Assembly (NCBI RefSeq): GCF_041956535.1
Contig: NW_027192195.1
Span: 283,807-347,806, forward strand
Direction of reading: 5' to 3'
DNA length: 64,000 bases
From: Calcarisporiella thermophila CBS 279.70
Lineage: Eukaryota > Calcarisporiellomycota
Part shown: piece by piece, positions 1 to 12,138 of the stretch
How positions within the stretch are numbered: position 1 is the first letter of the stretch
Layout: each line of letters begins with the position of its first letter
Translations under genes and position numbers: made by a program
Notes under the pieces: generated by a model
Database searches by the model: none
The model's input: the letters and a program-made list of their open reading frames with translations, nothing else
Told to the model about the DNA's origin: nothing

Positions 1-1
1 G

Positions 2-634
2 CTAGGGCTGTGGGATGTGGCTGTCACTTATGCCTACCCCGTCGAGGGCTCCCCCGATAACGTCGACGCGCGCGGAACATGCTTTTATGTCGAGAATTTC
101 CACTCGGTGAGTATATTCAAAAGACGCAGAACGCCAAGGCTGAAGAGGCCCCCGCTAACCACACAGCTCTCCCCTCGATAGGGCCTGGCCTACCTCTCCA
201 TGGATCTCCTCACCGACTTGTACGTCACCACCAGCATTTCCATCCGCCTGTTCCAACACCACCGCCACATGAAGCAGTCCGGGGTCGGAGCAAACTCCCT
301 CTACAGCGCCATCATCTCCTCTAACCTGCTGCGCACCGTGATCCTCCTTATGATCAACATCGTCAGCATCGTGCTAATTGCAATACCCAACTTGCACACG
401 GGGAGCGTGTTTGTATGGAGCTTCGCTAATATAGCCTATGTGATCACCGTCGTGTACGACTCCGATATGGTGCGCTTCTGCCAGCAACTGCAGGCGGAGG
501 TGATGGGGATTCGTTCCTCACGGCTGAACTCCAAGGGCGGAAGCCGGGTCGAGCACCACAGCGGCGAGGGTGCGTACGCCACCAAGGAGTCGCTTGCGGA
601 GAAGCTCAGCGAGGATATGCTCGATAGGGTTTAG
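2..634 (+). CDS. C-terminal part of a multi-pass membrane protein (5'-partial, unrecognised)
   Basis: The gene runs in from the left edge. I model join(<2..106,182..634): an exon open from base 2 to a GTGAGT donor at 107, then an acceptor ending at 181, in phase 0, stopping with TAG at 632-634. The visible protein has at least two strongly hydrophobic stretches, one around LLMINIVSIVLIAIP and one around FVWSFANIAYVITVVY. A polar, Ser/Gly/Glu-rich cytosolic-looking tail of about 50 residues follows. The pattern of loops and helices suits the last helices of a receptor-like or other integral membrane protein. No family motif is visible and most of the protein lies outside the window, so I give no function. 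The splice is well supported because both sides are open and in frame. Confidence 0.6.
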
Positions 635-1091
635 CCCCCGCACCTCTCCCCAGTATATTTAATATGTTTATTATCAACGTATATACGCTGTAATTGTTCG
701 CTAGTGCTGTATTTAATCGTCCATTCCTTTATTTAAATCCTCTTGCCCGCCATGACACTCTATCTTACTATTCACCAGTTGGGGAATGGGAATATTTGGT
801 TTCAACTAGAACGTAATAAATCCGAGTTTGTATGTGAATGGGTCAGTTTGTGGGGGGGTGGAATCGGGGTCCCCCTCCTCCCCCCCCCCCCCAATTCTCG
901 GGAAGAAGACTGGAAGATTCGGATCACAAAATTTTATGTATATGCAGGTATAAAATAAAAAGGGTCACACCAAACCACTCCTAGCAGAGATCCCCCTAGT
1001 ATGCGTCGAACTGCATGAGGTACCTTTATGAAAGGGAGCAAAGGGGTAAAATAAGCATCTGCTGCCGGTGTAGGCGGGGATAGATAGGCAC
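635..1091. other. Intergenic, convergent 3' flanks
   Basis: This gap lies between the stop of the membrane-protein gene and the stop of the oppositely oriented clamp-loader gene, so it holds two 3' flanks. It contains a homopolymeric C run near 880-893 opposed to a G run just upstream, and AT-rich stretches suited to polyadenylation. A 71-codon reading frame here has no domain or splice support and I treat it as chance. Confidence 0.6.
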
Positions 1092-2765
1092 TTACTTTTT
1101 ATACACGCACATCACCTTGGCGACGAATGCCTCCAAATGAAAAATGGCCTTTTGACCGCATTGCAGCTTGTGCTCCTATTATTTTTTTTTTATAAAAAAA
1201 ACATTGGATCAGAAAGGGGATCAGTTGCCACGGATAGACTAAACCAGAGCATACGTAGGCAGCCGCTTGTTTTGTAATTTCTCCCTTGAGCTCCGTGTCT
1301 ACTGTTGCTATGAGCTCAAAAGCCAGTGTCTAAGAAATCGACGGGAGGGAATTAGCTATTCGATCAAGATAAACAAGTGGTCTAACGAGGTGTACCTTTA
1401 AAATGATATTGGGAGGTATGCAATGGCACAATAATTCGTATAATTTTGCTCGCACCTGTGCTAGGCTATCAAACAAACAAACATTCATCAACATGATCGT
1501 ATAGAGGGCTACTTTCAGGTTTCACTCACCGTGTTGGGGACTGCTCTTTCACAATCATCTGTGCAATTTGCTTCACAAACTCTTCCCAGTCGTAGGGAGG
1601 GATCTCAGACCCGGGCTGGAGAACGCCGCTATATCGAATAATAAGTCATCGTTAGAGTGAGCGGCGAAGTACGGGGCAAAATCGAGGGCATAAGCAAACA
1701 CATACTGTTGCACTTTGGCAGCCTCCAGTGTCAGAATGGCCCGTCTTAAATTACGATCCGAAGTCTCTGCGATTTTATGGGCCACCTCACTGGGTAGTTT
1801 GAACCCCTCCTTCTTCGCCACTTGCTCGAGTACGGCCACAATCTATTCAAACAAGATAGATACACTGTATTAACAGGCATGTAAAAGAAAGGCTTTGCTT
1901 TAATTTCACTAATTACATCGGGCACTTCGGGGGCCGCCACTCGCACTAGGAGACACCGACTCCGGACCGGAGCAATTATCTTGCTAGTGCTGTTGCAGCA
2001 GAGAATGAGGCGCATATTGTTCATATACTTCTCCATGGTACGGCGAAGACCTGCCTGTGCATCGCGTGACAAACAATCTGCCTCGTTAATGACAACCACT
2101 ATCAAAAAAGTGTAAAATCATCAGCATTCTGATCTGCTGTGTGTGAACAGTGCCAGCTCAGATCTCACCCTTGAATCTCCTTGAGGCACTTGCATCAACT
2201 TGCTGAGTCTGAGCCATTTCCTTGATCAAATCCTGGACTACCACGCGATCATAAATACCAACATCACTAAAAGAAGGAATAATGAGAGTCATTACTATTG
2301 ATTCTAGCACTGGAATCGAAAGAAAAATCTACCTCGGGTTGACTTCCAAGTGATAATTGCTGGTCACGATATTCAAGTTAAGCTTTTTGTTGGAAGGGGT
2401 CACGAACACTCGTTGCTCTACTTTTAACTAAGAACAAACGATGTCATGTTAAACAATTCATTCTCTATTATGAGAAAACAATGCAAACCTTTTCCGCACC
2501 GGGTCCAAATATTTCACGTAAAATGCATGTGATGCGCGTCTTTTTACCTGCACCGGAGGGGCCGTACACAAGCATATGCGGGAAATCCCCGGATGCTGCC
2601 TATATATCGTCAACATCACTCTATTAAATGCCCTACACACGATGGAGATCGTGATCAAATCAAGAGGGATAGGCTTACCAATCTCTCCAAGTGCTCGGAG
2701 AGATGCTTATGGTAGTTAAGATCCTTTAATTTTGTCGGACGGTATTTGTCTACCCAGAGACTCAT
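1092..2765 (-). CDS. RFC5: Replication factor C small subunit (yeast Rfc5 / human RFC3 orthologue)
   Basis: This is a clamp-loader AAA+ subunit that acts with the other RFC subunits to open and load PCNA at primer-template junctions in the nucleus. The model is complement(join(1092..1175,1255..1329,1396..1465,1530..1628,1706..1842,1917..2098,2169..2266,2333..2427,2489..2599,2679..2765)), 345 residues, the usual family length. The start [13 protein letters not shown] is the conserved RFC box II. The P-loop reads [10 protein letters not shown], the form typical of this subunit. [12 protein letters not shown] is the Walker B variant, and [10 protein letters not shown] with RSRCLLVRV gives sensor 1 and the SRC arginine-finger motif. 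The C-terminal collar ends in [14 protein letters not shown]. All ten exons join in frame, with introns of about 60-80 bases. Nothing is unusual apart from intron density. The naming is certain at family level; the subunit call rests on the GKKTR P-loop. Confidence 0.93.
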
Positions 2766-3723
2766 TGCAATGGATCGCGCCGAAAAAGACAAAATAGAGC
2801 GCGAAATTTTAGCGAAGCCGCTGGACGCGTCTTTTTCCTTTTTCCTTTTTCCTCATACAAATTAAGCCACTAAAGTAGAATCGCGACATAAATCATAGGC
2901 CAAAATATTACCACAGATGCTTTAGAAGACCTAAACTTGGATAAATCCAATGGTATGTTTCTATAAACCAAAAGTTATCCGCATATGCATGTTATGTATA
3001 TATATATATATATACGCATCCATAAGATGTCTATATTCAAAATATTGCAACCGCAAACACTATGTGGATTGAATGTGCATTATATTCACCTATCGATGCG
3101 ATGAGGAAATAAAACAACATGCTTATTATTTGGAGGAACAAGTGCCTAATAATAACTCTCTTATTTTGAGATGGACAGATATATACAGAGAAAGATCTCA
3201 TATGACTCTATGATAATGATTTAACCGGTGGTATTCAAAATGAACTCTGTTCGACCCACTTTAGGCTCCAACTCTTCATTTGAAGCATGTCACCCCAAGA
3301 AAACTTGGTGCTAATGAAGAAAAGCTTCGCCAAGACCTCAAGATGACTAGAGTTTATTGAAAGTTAAAGGCAAATAAATTGGGTCGGATTTAATGTTAAG
3401 TTAGTACTCTTGTGTCTTTTCATCTCATGACTGTGCAGTTGTCGGGAGCTTTGTTCACAAAGTTACCAAAAAACACATGCTAAATATAGACTATTTTCAT
3501 CACGCTTAGCAGCTTAATTATACCGGAATGGGGGATGAATACGAATATTACTTTTTATAGATTGGCCGGTATCTCTGGTGTTGATTCCTCTCCTCCATTT
3601 CCGCCTTGAATCGAAGCCGGTCTAATTAAAATAGATTGGTTTGGAAATAAACCAAAATAGAACTGTGCTATTACAAAAATACAAACAATGGCTCAACAAG
3701 GGTATTGTGGTATAGGTGTACAA
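2766..3723. other. AT-rich intergenic stretch with a TA microsatellite
   Basis: This is the upstream region of the clamp-loader gene and the 3' side of the Spartan-like gene, both on the minus strand. A pyrimidine-rich tract of TTTTTCC units lies at about 2829-2853, just upstream of the start codon. A (TA)9 run sits at 2997-3014. I see no coding potential on either strand. Confidence 0.6.
2997..3014. repeat. (TA)9 microsatellite
   Basis: An uninterrupted alternating TA run of 18 bases in AT-rich intergenic DNA. It is a simple repeat with no evident function. Confidence 0.9.
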
Positions 3724-5147
3724 CTATTTCTCTAAAAGGCATGCATCCAAGTGTTCGTTCATAATTACAATAGGCACCTGCTTCTCGCATACCGGGCATG
3801 CGCCAGTTTTCTCTTCTTTCTTTACGTTCTCTCCTTTCTTTACGTTCTCTCCTAAGTTCACCACATCTGTCCTTGAATCCTCCAGCACTCTTTTACCTTG
3901 CCCTTTAAACTCCTCCTCGTCCTTCTTGTTTATTTTTACCCTCCCTATTAAATATTTTTCCAGTGGCCCTACTCTCGAATTAGAGGGCAAAGAAGCTGCC
4001 GTGGGCGGATCTTTGCGTTTCTTGTTCTGTAAAGCAAGTGTTTTATCCGGTCCCGAGATTTTATGAAAATTGCCGCCACACGCGCTTTGATGTTCCGCAT
4101 ACCAGGAATCGGCTGGTTGCGGCGGACGATTCATGGAGCGCTTGCAGATACCATAGTATGGTGGCTTGTTCCTACACGGTCCGTCGCACTTCCAAACGTG
4201 AACACGGTAATGATCCACCTCATCATGAAAGCTAAATGAAGGCTAAGATCACTGTTCTTCTAACCAGGTGACAACGGTCTGCTTCAACTTACTTATGATG
4301 GACGGTAATATTGACGCCTGCCTACATTTCAACCATCAGTTAATAAAGATACGGTTAAAAATTGGCAGTAACAATTCGGGCTTAGAGAATTATATCTACT
4401 GCTTTATTGATACGCTCGGCATGCCTAAGAAATTCGGGCCCATGTGAATCTAGAAGGTAAAGTTATCGCAATTCATTAAGTGGTTTTTGAAGATGGTTTA
4501 AGAGGGTCGGTGTACCATGATCTGCGTCGTTGCGCGTTACAAAGAGAAACGCGTGAATCATCTCATGCAAGAGCGTTTCAATCATATCGATCCTGCTACG
4601 GAATTTTAGAAGGGGCTCCGAGAGCCTGATCGAACAGTAGCCACCAGACTGGTAGTAGCATTTGCCGGCACTAGAGATGTGGTAAGCGCGATCAAAAATG
4701 CGGATATAAGAGAAAGCTGCTGGAAAATAAAATTTACCAAAGTGTCATTTTATTGGACCAGCGTACTTCTATGCTGTCTAGTAATCCATCGAAATAGAGT
4801 CGGTTGAAATACAGGAAAAGCTCATGAAGATCTGGGTTAGGATCAGCCAATTCTAGGTCAGGGGCTTGAAAATGTTATTTAGACCAACAGCACATGGGTT
4901 AAAAAACAAGAAAAATACCAAAAGAGTTGACGGGAATGGGATCTTTCGTAGATTCTACTAGCTCTTTCATTTGAAGTTTCCGGGCTAGGTCTTCATCCAT
5001 ATGCTTCTGGTCTCGAAAGGGGAACTCGACGGGGAGCTGGGGTAGAGTGGAATTAGCGGAAAAATTGCTGCTTTCCCCCATGTTTTTCGATTCTTCTCCC
5101 TGTAAAAGCTGAGCTAATTTTTCATCATCGCTTATCGAAGTGTGCAT
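3724..5147 (-). CDS. Spartan-like (SprT-family) DNA-protein crosslink metalloprotease
   Basis: It is predicted to cleave proteins covalently trapped on DNA during replication. The model is complement(join(3724..4231,4293..4321,4400..4449,4516..4670,4738..4864,4919..5147)), 365 residues. Residues 1-76 are acidic and low complexity. The SprT domain follows, starting near LADPNPDLHELF, with the zinc protease motif ETLLHEMIHAFLF (HExxH) and the third ligand region in DHDSHGPEF spanning a splice. The CDGPCRNKPPYYG stretch matches the SprT zinc ribbon. The C-terminus carries a UBZ4-type finger (CPVCEKQVPIVIMNEHLDAC) that in Spartan binds ubiquitin on PCNA or crosslinks. Two 11-base repeats encode tandem GENVKK units just before the finger. 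A canonical PIP box is not obvious. The length is shorter than the animal protein. Family assignment is firm and function is by homology. Confidence 0.9.
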
Positions 5148-5340
5148 TCCGTTTTAAATTAATCGAGAGATTCAGAATAAAAGTTAAATCTCATATAGAA
5201 ATCGGAATGTTATTTCGCCACCACCTGTGACTTTCAAACCAATTTAACAGTGCAACAGTACAAAGTCGTTAGGAACTGGAAAAAAAAATACAGTCCAAAC
5301 TTGATGGGGTTTCATTGAACATTAAAATTGGGTACAGGGT

Positions 5341-6600
5341 TCATCTACTCAAAGAAAACACACTTTCACTCACGCGGACATAGTAGACTATTTCTCGAAA
5401 ATCGATCCAATGTACTGCGAACTTGTCATTGCTTACATGAATTACTAACAAAAATAAAGTCAGCACTGGCTCAACCTCTTATAATCTACTCTAAAGAACT
5501 TGTTTGAACCTACCCTCAATATTCAAAAAGCATTCATCGATAAAATGAGGTTCCGCACATTGCCCTCGGCCTTCATACACATTCATCCCCTCAAATTCTT
5601 TCTCACTTGCAACTCGAAGCGGTTTGTGCATGAAGGCTATCCAGCTGACTTCCCCACGAGGTACGTTGATATCCCCAGTGATCTTTGAGGCGTAGAGTTT
5701 CTTGCTACCCTCATAGTAAGTCATCAATAAAAATTCCATTCCGTGGCCATCGTAATCTCCTACAAACAGGCCTTGAAACATGCAGTCGGGTTGGGGAAGT
5801 AATCGTTTGAGATCTAATCGGGCATATCGTTCGTGTCGGACAAATGATTGTCTTGGCGATCGTATGGACAAGGCGAAGCAATCATTAATAGGTTGCTTGT
5901 CGCTACCCTCATCGCACAGTTCGTATTCGTCCCTAGCTGAGTAAGACTCTCGGCTAATCCATAATTCGGTTTCTATGTTTGAGTAGAATTTCGCTCGCCG
6001 AATAGCCACATTGCCCTCTTGTTCAAGCATTGGACGTGTATTGCAAACAATCTGACCCGTAAGCGGGTGTAATCGGAGAAAAAATCGAGGTAATTGTCCA
6101 TACTGGACATCCACGTGCCTAATTCTGACGCCTGGATCCAAAGACCATGGCGTGGATCCATGGACTTCATTATTGGCAACTAATCTCATCCCGGTAATAG
6201 CACCTTTCGTCATGTCCCACACGACAAATAAAAATTCACCTCGGTATTTTAAGTCGCCACACCAATGACCAATTAAAGAGCCGTATCTATGCAACAGCTT
6301 GGCGTAGAACTCTCGAAAACATTGGAAAGGAGGCCCAAGAGTGTTGAGAGTGGGGTGCAATTTCTTACACAGCTCAGCCCAGAGTGTGTCTGTGCGAGTG
6401 AGGTAAGAGAGATGGCGACACGTACTTGACATTTGAACTAGAGAGGAAGCATCGAGGAGCGTGAGAATATGATAAATAATCTCTTCCGGAAGACATAGTA
6501 AATTCTTTTTTATATCTGACGTTTCCATTAACAAATGTCGAGGTGGAGGACTCTCGTGGGGGAAAGAAAGCCGGAATCCATTTTGGTAGAAAATATTCAA
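5341..6600 (-). CDS. F-box protein (FBXO31-like architecture)
   Basis: It is a probable substrate receptor of an SCF ubiquitin ligase. The model is complement(join(5341..5444,5514..6600)), 396 residues. The F-box lies near residues 34-80 (CLPEEIIYHILTLLDAS, then TDTLWAELCKKLH), and the rest resembles the beta-rich substrate domain of the FBXO31 group (LIGHWCGDLKYRGEFL). The long exon could end in its own stop at 5491. A GTAGGT donor after 5514 and an acceptor before 5444 instead join in phase to a stretch reading FAVHWIDFREIVYYVR, a typical domain end for this group, so I prefer the spliced form. Translation may start at 6600 or at the second ATG at 6525, which lies closer to the F-box. The gene is divergent from MRPS16, with only 106 bases between the start codons. 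Confidence 0.75.
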
Positions 6601-6706
6601 AATGGAATTGCTAAGCCACCTAATGTCGTCTTATTTACACTCTTGGTTTTCATTTGATTCAGCATTGAAGTCTTCCGAGTAGATCTTGGCCAAGTTTGAA
6701 TCCAGC
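6601..6706. promoter_or_regulatory. Compact bidirectional promoter region
   Basis: Only 106 bases separate the divergent start codons of the F-box gene and the mitochondrial ribosomal protein gene, so both promoters and both 5' leaders must share this DNA. No clear TATA box is visible. Confidence 0.55.
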
Positions 6707-7118
6707 ATGGTTGTTCGCATCCGTTTTGCTCGAATTGGTGGACGCCGGAATCTACCTCATTTTAATATTGTAGTAGCCAATAATCGCGCACGTCGCGATG
6801 CAAAACCTCTGGAGACCCTAGGATCGTATAGCCCCGTGCCCGATCAACAAGGAATAAAGCACGTTCGACTAAATATGGATCGCACGCGCTACTGGGTGTC
6901 CGTTGGAGCACAGCCTAGCGAAAGTGTTGCGCGCCTGCTGGCAAAAGTAATTTCGAAAGCCCTTTTCTCATTCACATTTGTACTGTATGGCTTATTCATC
7001 TGCCATTTTGGCTTCATTTTTTTTCTTTTTCCTTTAGGCTGGTATTCTGCCCACTCCACCTCGCGCGACTGCTCCAACTCCCTCTCGCTCCACATCAGAA
7101 CAACCAAATTCGACATAA
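6707..7118 (+). CDS. MRPS16: Mitochondrial small ribosomal subunit protein bS16m
   Basis: It is a structural protein of the mitochondrial small ribosomal subunit. The model is join(6707..6946,7038..7118), 106 residues. It starts with [19 protein letters not shown], the conserved bS16 beginning, and continues with [19 protein letters not shown], the typical basic core. I choose the ATG at 6707 because it coincides with the family start. A longer in-frame reading upstream lacks an ATG. The 91-base intron has a T-rich tract before its acceptor. The short second exon encodes a Pro/Thr/Ser-rich tail that follows ILPTPP. The conserved bS16 core begins at the N-terminus, so no separate targeting presequence is seen. 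Confidence 0.9.
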
Positions 7119-8654
7119 ATTGGCTTGCTGTTTTATATCTTCATTTCAGTTGTTTCTCCTAATTCCTGAACAATATTTCTTTTTATTTTTTCCTATGTAT
7201 CTTTAATGGTTATATAAAACATGATTATAGACTCTATTTTTATGTGAGAAGAGAGGATGCAGCCGAATGCGCGCAAGGGTTCTGTTAGGGCTAGATATGG
7301 ATTCGACATTGTGTCGATAATGAAAATGAAAATTATATCTGCAATAACTCATGGGAAGAGATTCTCTTCAACAATAAAAAAGTAACAAGAGCAATTACAA
7401 TCGGGGAGCACCTCAAAGTCGTTTATTTTGAACCGGGATCGAAATATGGATGAATATTATGCATTTTTTTTTTTGATCGAGATTTGGTAGAGTTATATGA
7501 AAAAAAAATTTTTTTTGCAGATTTTGATGGTGAATATGCTAAAATAATATTTGGAATAAATATTATTATAGGCCAAGCCGCTTCATTTCTACAGGGATTT
7601 TCTTCTAGCATTCTTATTCACTTATTGCAAAAATGAAGCAAAACACACTACATAGTAGATATAATGGATTTGGTAGGGAAAAAAAAAACTGTCCGGAATG
7701 ATGATGCGTTCTTAGACGGTGATCTTAACGTGGGGAAAATGGAAAATTTGCTCGTGCGAGCCGATCCCTGACCTTCTATGGACCCAAAGTTCCATTCCGG
7801 TTGCTAATGAAAAAAAACAGTCTAAAACTTTGATTTTGGGCTAGAATGATAGCGCGGATAGAGAAGCATAGCCGGAGTCATATAAGCAAAGAATGCATGT
7901 AAATTGTAATCTCAACAAATATCCTCTCCATAGCATCTAGGCCACGCTTATTCCTAAAGCTGTCATGCGATAATCCTTTTCATGTTGGCATATTTCAAAA
8001 AAAGGATACCCTGAAATCATTCCCGTACTTTTTGGGATACATTTTTATATAAAACCTCTTGTCTTGGTCACTTTTTTTTTCTGTTTTTCCTCCTTCTGCT
8101 CTCTCTATTTTATATCGCCATCGAACGTTGTAATTATTATTATAATCACTCTCCTAGGTGTTAAGGGTGCCGTATCGCTATACATTGTGTTCCCCCCCGC
8201 TCCTCCCTCTTCACCTATCTGAACCAACGCGCTCCTCCCTGGTTCATATTAATTCTCATCCTCCCTACCTATTATCGTTGCAGATGGCCATCGTGTTTAT
8301 TTTATCATAGGATATTTTATTTCTTAATACTCTAATTATTTTTTCTTATTTCTTTAAATTTCAAAAGGGCACTCCCAAGTTTTTTTTTTTTTTACTATTA
8401 TATACCCTCAAACAGCATACCCTCACTTCGTTTTTGAGCATTGATTATCCAAGGTATACACATCTTATATATATATACTTTTTCTTTTGTTTATTTTTAG
8501 AGCATATCTTTACTCATTATATAGAGTTTTTTTTATACACATTTTCATAAAAACCTCTCTAGAACCTCTATCATATTCGTTTTCTTTTTTTTACATACCC
8601 CCTCCCCCTTAAGTGTATCTTTTCAAGACGGAACAACTTCGAGAAAAAAGATTC
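7119..8654. other. Intergenic: 3' flank of MRPS16 and long T-rich leader of the PUF gene
   Basis: No supported gene. The left part holds A/T homopolymer runs. From about 8040 to 8650 the plus strand becomes strongly pyrimidine-rich, which suits a long 5' leader or core promoter for the downstream RNA-binding protein. A GTG-initiated extension of the PUF frame from 8613 is open but lacks an ATG. Confidence 0.5.
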
Positions 8655-11600
8655 ATGCTTGGCGCAGTCGGACACCCACAGCGACTTACCGCTGACCACT
8701 CGCACCAGCAGCAACAAGGAGCCAAACCTCCCTACATCAAAAGCTCAAATCCGTCTGCACCCCTCTTCGGCGACTCCATCTCTACTTGCAAGGATTCTCT
8801 TCTACGCCACCGCTCATCCTTCCCCGATCTTAGTGGCAAACCGCCTCCACAGCCGCAGCAACCGCAATCCATGGAATGCCTTCCTCCCCCGCCGCAACAG
8901 CAACCAAACCGACGATCCATTGACGTCGATCCCTACGCATTTTCCCTTCTGCCCAGCCCCGTCGTGGGCGATGAACAATACTCGCCTTTGTTCACAAGTG
9001 AATCGTTCTCACGCTCTCCAGCCGCAACCCCCTCTACCCCCACTCTTCCCACCTCTGCTGACCAAATGGTTCATCCCCTGCAGTCCCATAATCATCCAGA
9101 GTCCACCAAGCCTCCACTCTCCAAACATCTGAGTCTCCTTCCACGAGTGGATCCCGAGACCATTGTCAACAGTCTCGGAATTGCCACCCAGGAGGGGATT
9201 CTAGGGATAGGACGCCGTCGAAGTGCCGACTCCTTCCGGTCATTCTACTCCAACGAAAGCAGTGGAGCCAACAATGGAGGCATGGGTAGTGGAGCTTTTG
9301 GGGCAAGTCCGAGTAGCAGATCCCCCTCCGTATCCTATTTTCCATACATGGCCAGCACGCAGGGATCCACTGAGCCATCGACTCCCAATCTAGATTGTGG
9401 TGATTTTGATACCCTACCCCCCAATGTTGCTCGGATGAAGCTGGTGGAGAGCATGAATACGGTAACACAGTTGCGTTGGCAACTCAACACCGTCAATGTC
9501 GAGTTGGAAAGGGTAAATATTTTTCTGTCTCGAGCTACTCTTTGATCAATCTCAGTTATCAAACTAATCTATCCTTTGTGTTTTAATAAACCATCGTAGT
9601 ATCGCCAGGGATGCTCCACATTGAACCAAACTCTGCACTCCAAAGAAATGGAACTGCGTGACCTTCAGGCTCAATTTGTGATCGCCCAACAACGTCACGA
9701 GAAAAATACTTCCCTTCTCACCTTTAAGGAGAAGGAGATCACAGTATTACAAAAGCTGCTGGAGAAGAGTCTCTCCCGTAACAAGGGTGGTGAGAATACC
9801 CAAACACCAGCAGATGATGAGCTGGAGGTGGAAGAAACGGAAGCCATTCGGCAGCTGCGCCAGTTATTAGGAGAGATGAGCAACATTGATGCAGCAAGGA
9901 ATGATTCTGAGTTGGAGCGAGAGATCACGCGGTTGAGACAGGAACTAGCAGATATGGGAAAGCGAGCAGGAGCTCAGACTGCTGAAATTGAGGAAATGAG
10001 AACTAAACTTGCGCGAGCAATGCAAGAAGTGGGGATGCGCGAAAGAGAGGTAGAGCAGCTTCGAGCAGAGCTGAGCCGAAGAGGAAGTGCTCCGACTCAA
10101 TCCTCGTCAGTTTCCTCTGTCCCGACTCCTGTAGGTAGAGGAATGAACACATTGAGCACAATCGGAAGATCAGTTAGCGATTTTGGAGAAATGGACACAT
10201 TTGCCGAGCCAGAAGTGCTCACGCGCTCAAAAAGCGGACGGTCGGCATCTACAATCAGCACTGAAGAGGTAAGTTTCAACATACATAGAATTTCGGCAGG
10301 TGTCTAATTTTTGTTGGATCTACAGCTCTCTACAAATCGATTGTCCGGTCCGATTTCTGCTTGTCAACAAGAGCGAGGTCACTTCCGTAAGGCGCTGGAC
10401 AAGCATACTAACGCGGACTGGCAGGTAATATTTTCTGTTCTGTTGTGACGAGGCAATGTTCAAGCGCTTATACTTTCTTCTCCCATATTCTCACATGTCC
10501 AGTTATGCGTTGACCGCATCATCAATCAAACTGACCAGCAAGCGTCCATCTTTCTTCAGCAGAAGCTCAAGTGTGTTCATGGAGAACAGAAGCAAGCCAT
10601 TTTTGATGCTATTCTTTCTCAGGCATATGGTCTAATGACGAATCGGTTTGGGAACTTCCTGGTGCAGCGCTGTTTCGAGTTCGGCAATGAGCAGCAGGTT
10701 CATGCAGTTGCCAATTCGATGCGTGGCAATATTCTCTCTCTCGCATGCGATCCATTTGGATGTCATGTTGTGCAAAAGGCCTTAGACAATGTGGATGAAG
10801 CAACGAAAACTAGCATGGTGACTGAAATGTTCCGCAAGATCCCTGAGACCATTACGCATAAGTACGCAAGTCATGTGTGGCAAAAAATATTTGAAATTCG
10901 GTGGTCTTCGTCGCCACCAGCCGTCATGACCTACGTGAATAATGCGATAGCAGGTTCTTGGCATAAGGTCGCGTTGGACGAGACGGGGAGTTTGGTTGTT
11001 CAGAACATTTTCGAAAACTGCTCCGAGCAAGACAAGGTAGGCAGTGCATCTGACTATTCATATCGAGATGATTTTTGATTTACCCCAATATGTCTCTTTC
11101 TATAAGCGCTCTGTCATTCATGAGGTCCTTAATCACATTGTTTCGATTTCTAAAGGCCAATGGGGCAATTGGGTTATCCAGCACATCATCGAGCACGGGG
11201 CAAATCAAGATCGAGAGAAGGTGATGCAGACCATCCTGGAGCAAGTTGTCTCGCTTAGCATGGACCAGTATGCAAGCAAGGTGGTCGAGAAAGCGCTCAA
11301 GACCGGGAGTGAGAGCGTGATGGAAAGCTTTATCCAAGAGGTATTGCGCCCTTCACCAGACCGGTAAGTCTACACTCTAATACCATCTTGCTGCAATCGA
11401 ATACTCAAACGTTTCATCTATTCTTGCCAGTCCGCGTATTCCCCTCATAGATATTGCCTCCGACCAATACGGCAATTACATTGTGCAGTTTATCCTCAAC
11501 AACGCCAATGAGCGCCAGCGTGAAGTGTGCGTGCAGCAAATTCGGAAACATATGGTCAGTTTACGTGGAAGCAAATATGGCCAGAAGGTTGCATTTGTCG

Positions 11601-11668
11601 TTGAAAAGCTACGACAGATGGGGCAACAATTGCCCAGTGGTGCAAGGACACCAAGTGATAATGTTTAG
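8655..11668 (+). CDS. PUF (Pumilio-family) RNA-binding protein with central coiled coil
   Basis: It is predicted to bind 3' UTR sequences of target mRNAs and to control their translation or decay in the cytoplasm. The model is join(8655..9512,9600..10268,10326..10424,10503..11036,11107..11363,11431..11668), 884 residues. Residues 1-286 are low-complexity Pro/Gln/Ser. About 290-450 is heptad-rich coiled coil. The PUF domain begins near 530, with recognisable repeat cores NRFGNFLVQRC, DPFGCHVVQKAL, HKYASHVWQKIF, DETGSLVVQNIF, GQWGNWVIQHII, DQYASKVVEKAL and DQYGNYIVQFIL. The repeat order and the RPRIPLIDIASDQYG stretch resemble the fungal Jsn1/Puf2-type subgroup, but no RRM is visible. All six exons join in frame. 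Specific targets cannot be read from sequence alone. Confidence 0.92.
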
Positions 11669-12138
11669 AGTATGCCCAGTAGTTAACCTTTATTTTCCTT
11701 TCAGCTCTTTTTTTTTTTAAGGCTTCACTAATTTTGCTGGATCTCTTTCTTCTATTGCTTTTTTTTATCATTGATTTTTGCAATACCTAAATTTATTATT
11801 TTTTTCGTTTTCTCTTGCTTTTAATCAATAATTTTATCCTAGTTTTTTTCTCTATTTTTTTTCTTTATTCAAACATTTTTTTCTTCATTTTATTCTTTAT
11901 TTTTTGAATTTTATTTTCCATTGTGTTTGAAGGAGAAGAAAAAAGAGGAGCTCTATTGAAATAAAATAAAGGTGTTTTTTAATATGCAGTTTATTGGCTA
12001 TATCTGATGGCACAAGATTTGGGGAAAAGCGAGTTGCCCGATTTTTCCGAGTGTCATTTTTACTCAACAAATATCGAATAGTATTTCACTTCATGGCGAA
12101 TTCTCAAAAGTTTTAATAGAACCACTCATTGGATAATC
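11669..12138. other. T-rich 3' flank of PUF gene and upstream region of malic enzyme gene
   Basis: The stretch is dominated by T homopolymers from about 11700 to 11920, consistent with a 3' UTR and polyadenylation region. The last 150 bases are probably the promoter of the malic enzyme gene. No coding potential is supported. Confidence 0.55.

Noticed and set aside
743-958. Plus-strand 71-codon frame between the first two genes
   Set aside because: It crosses G and C homopolymers, has no domain and lies in convergent 3' flanks.
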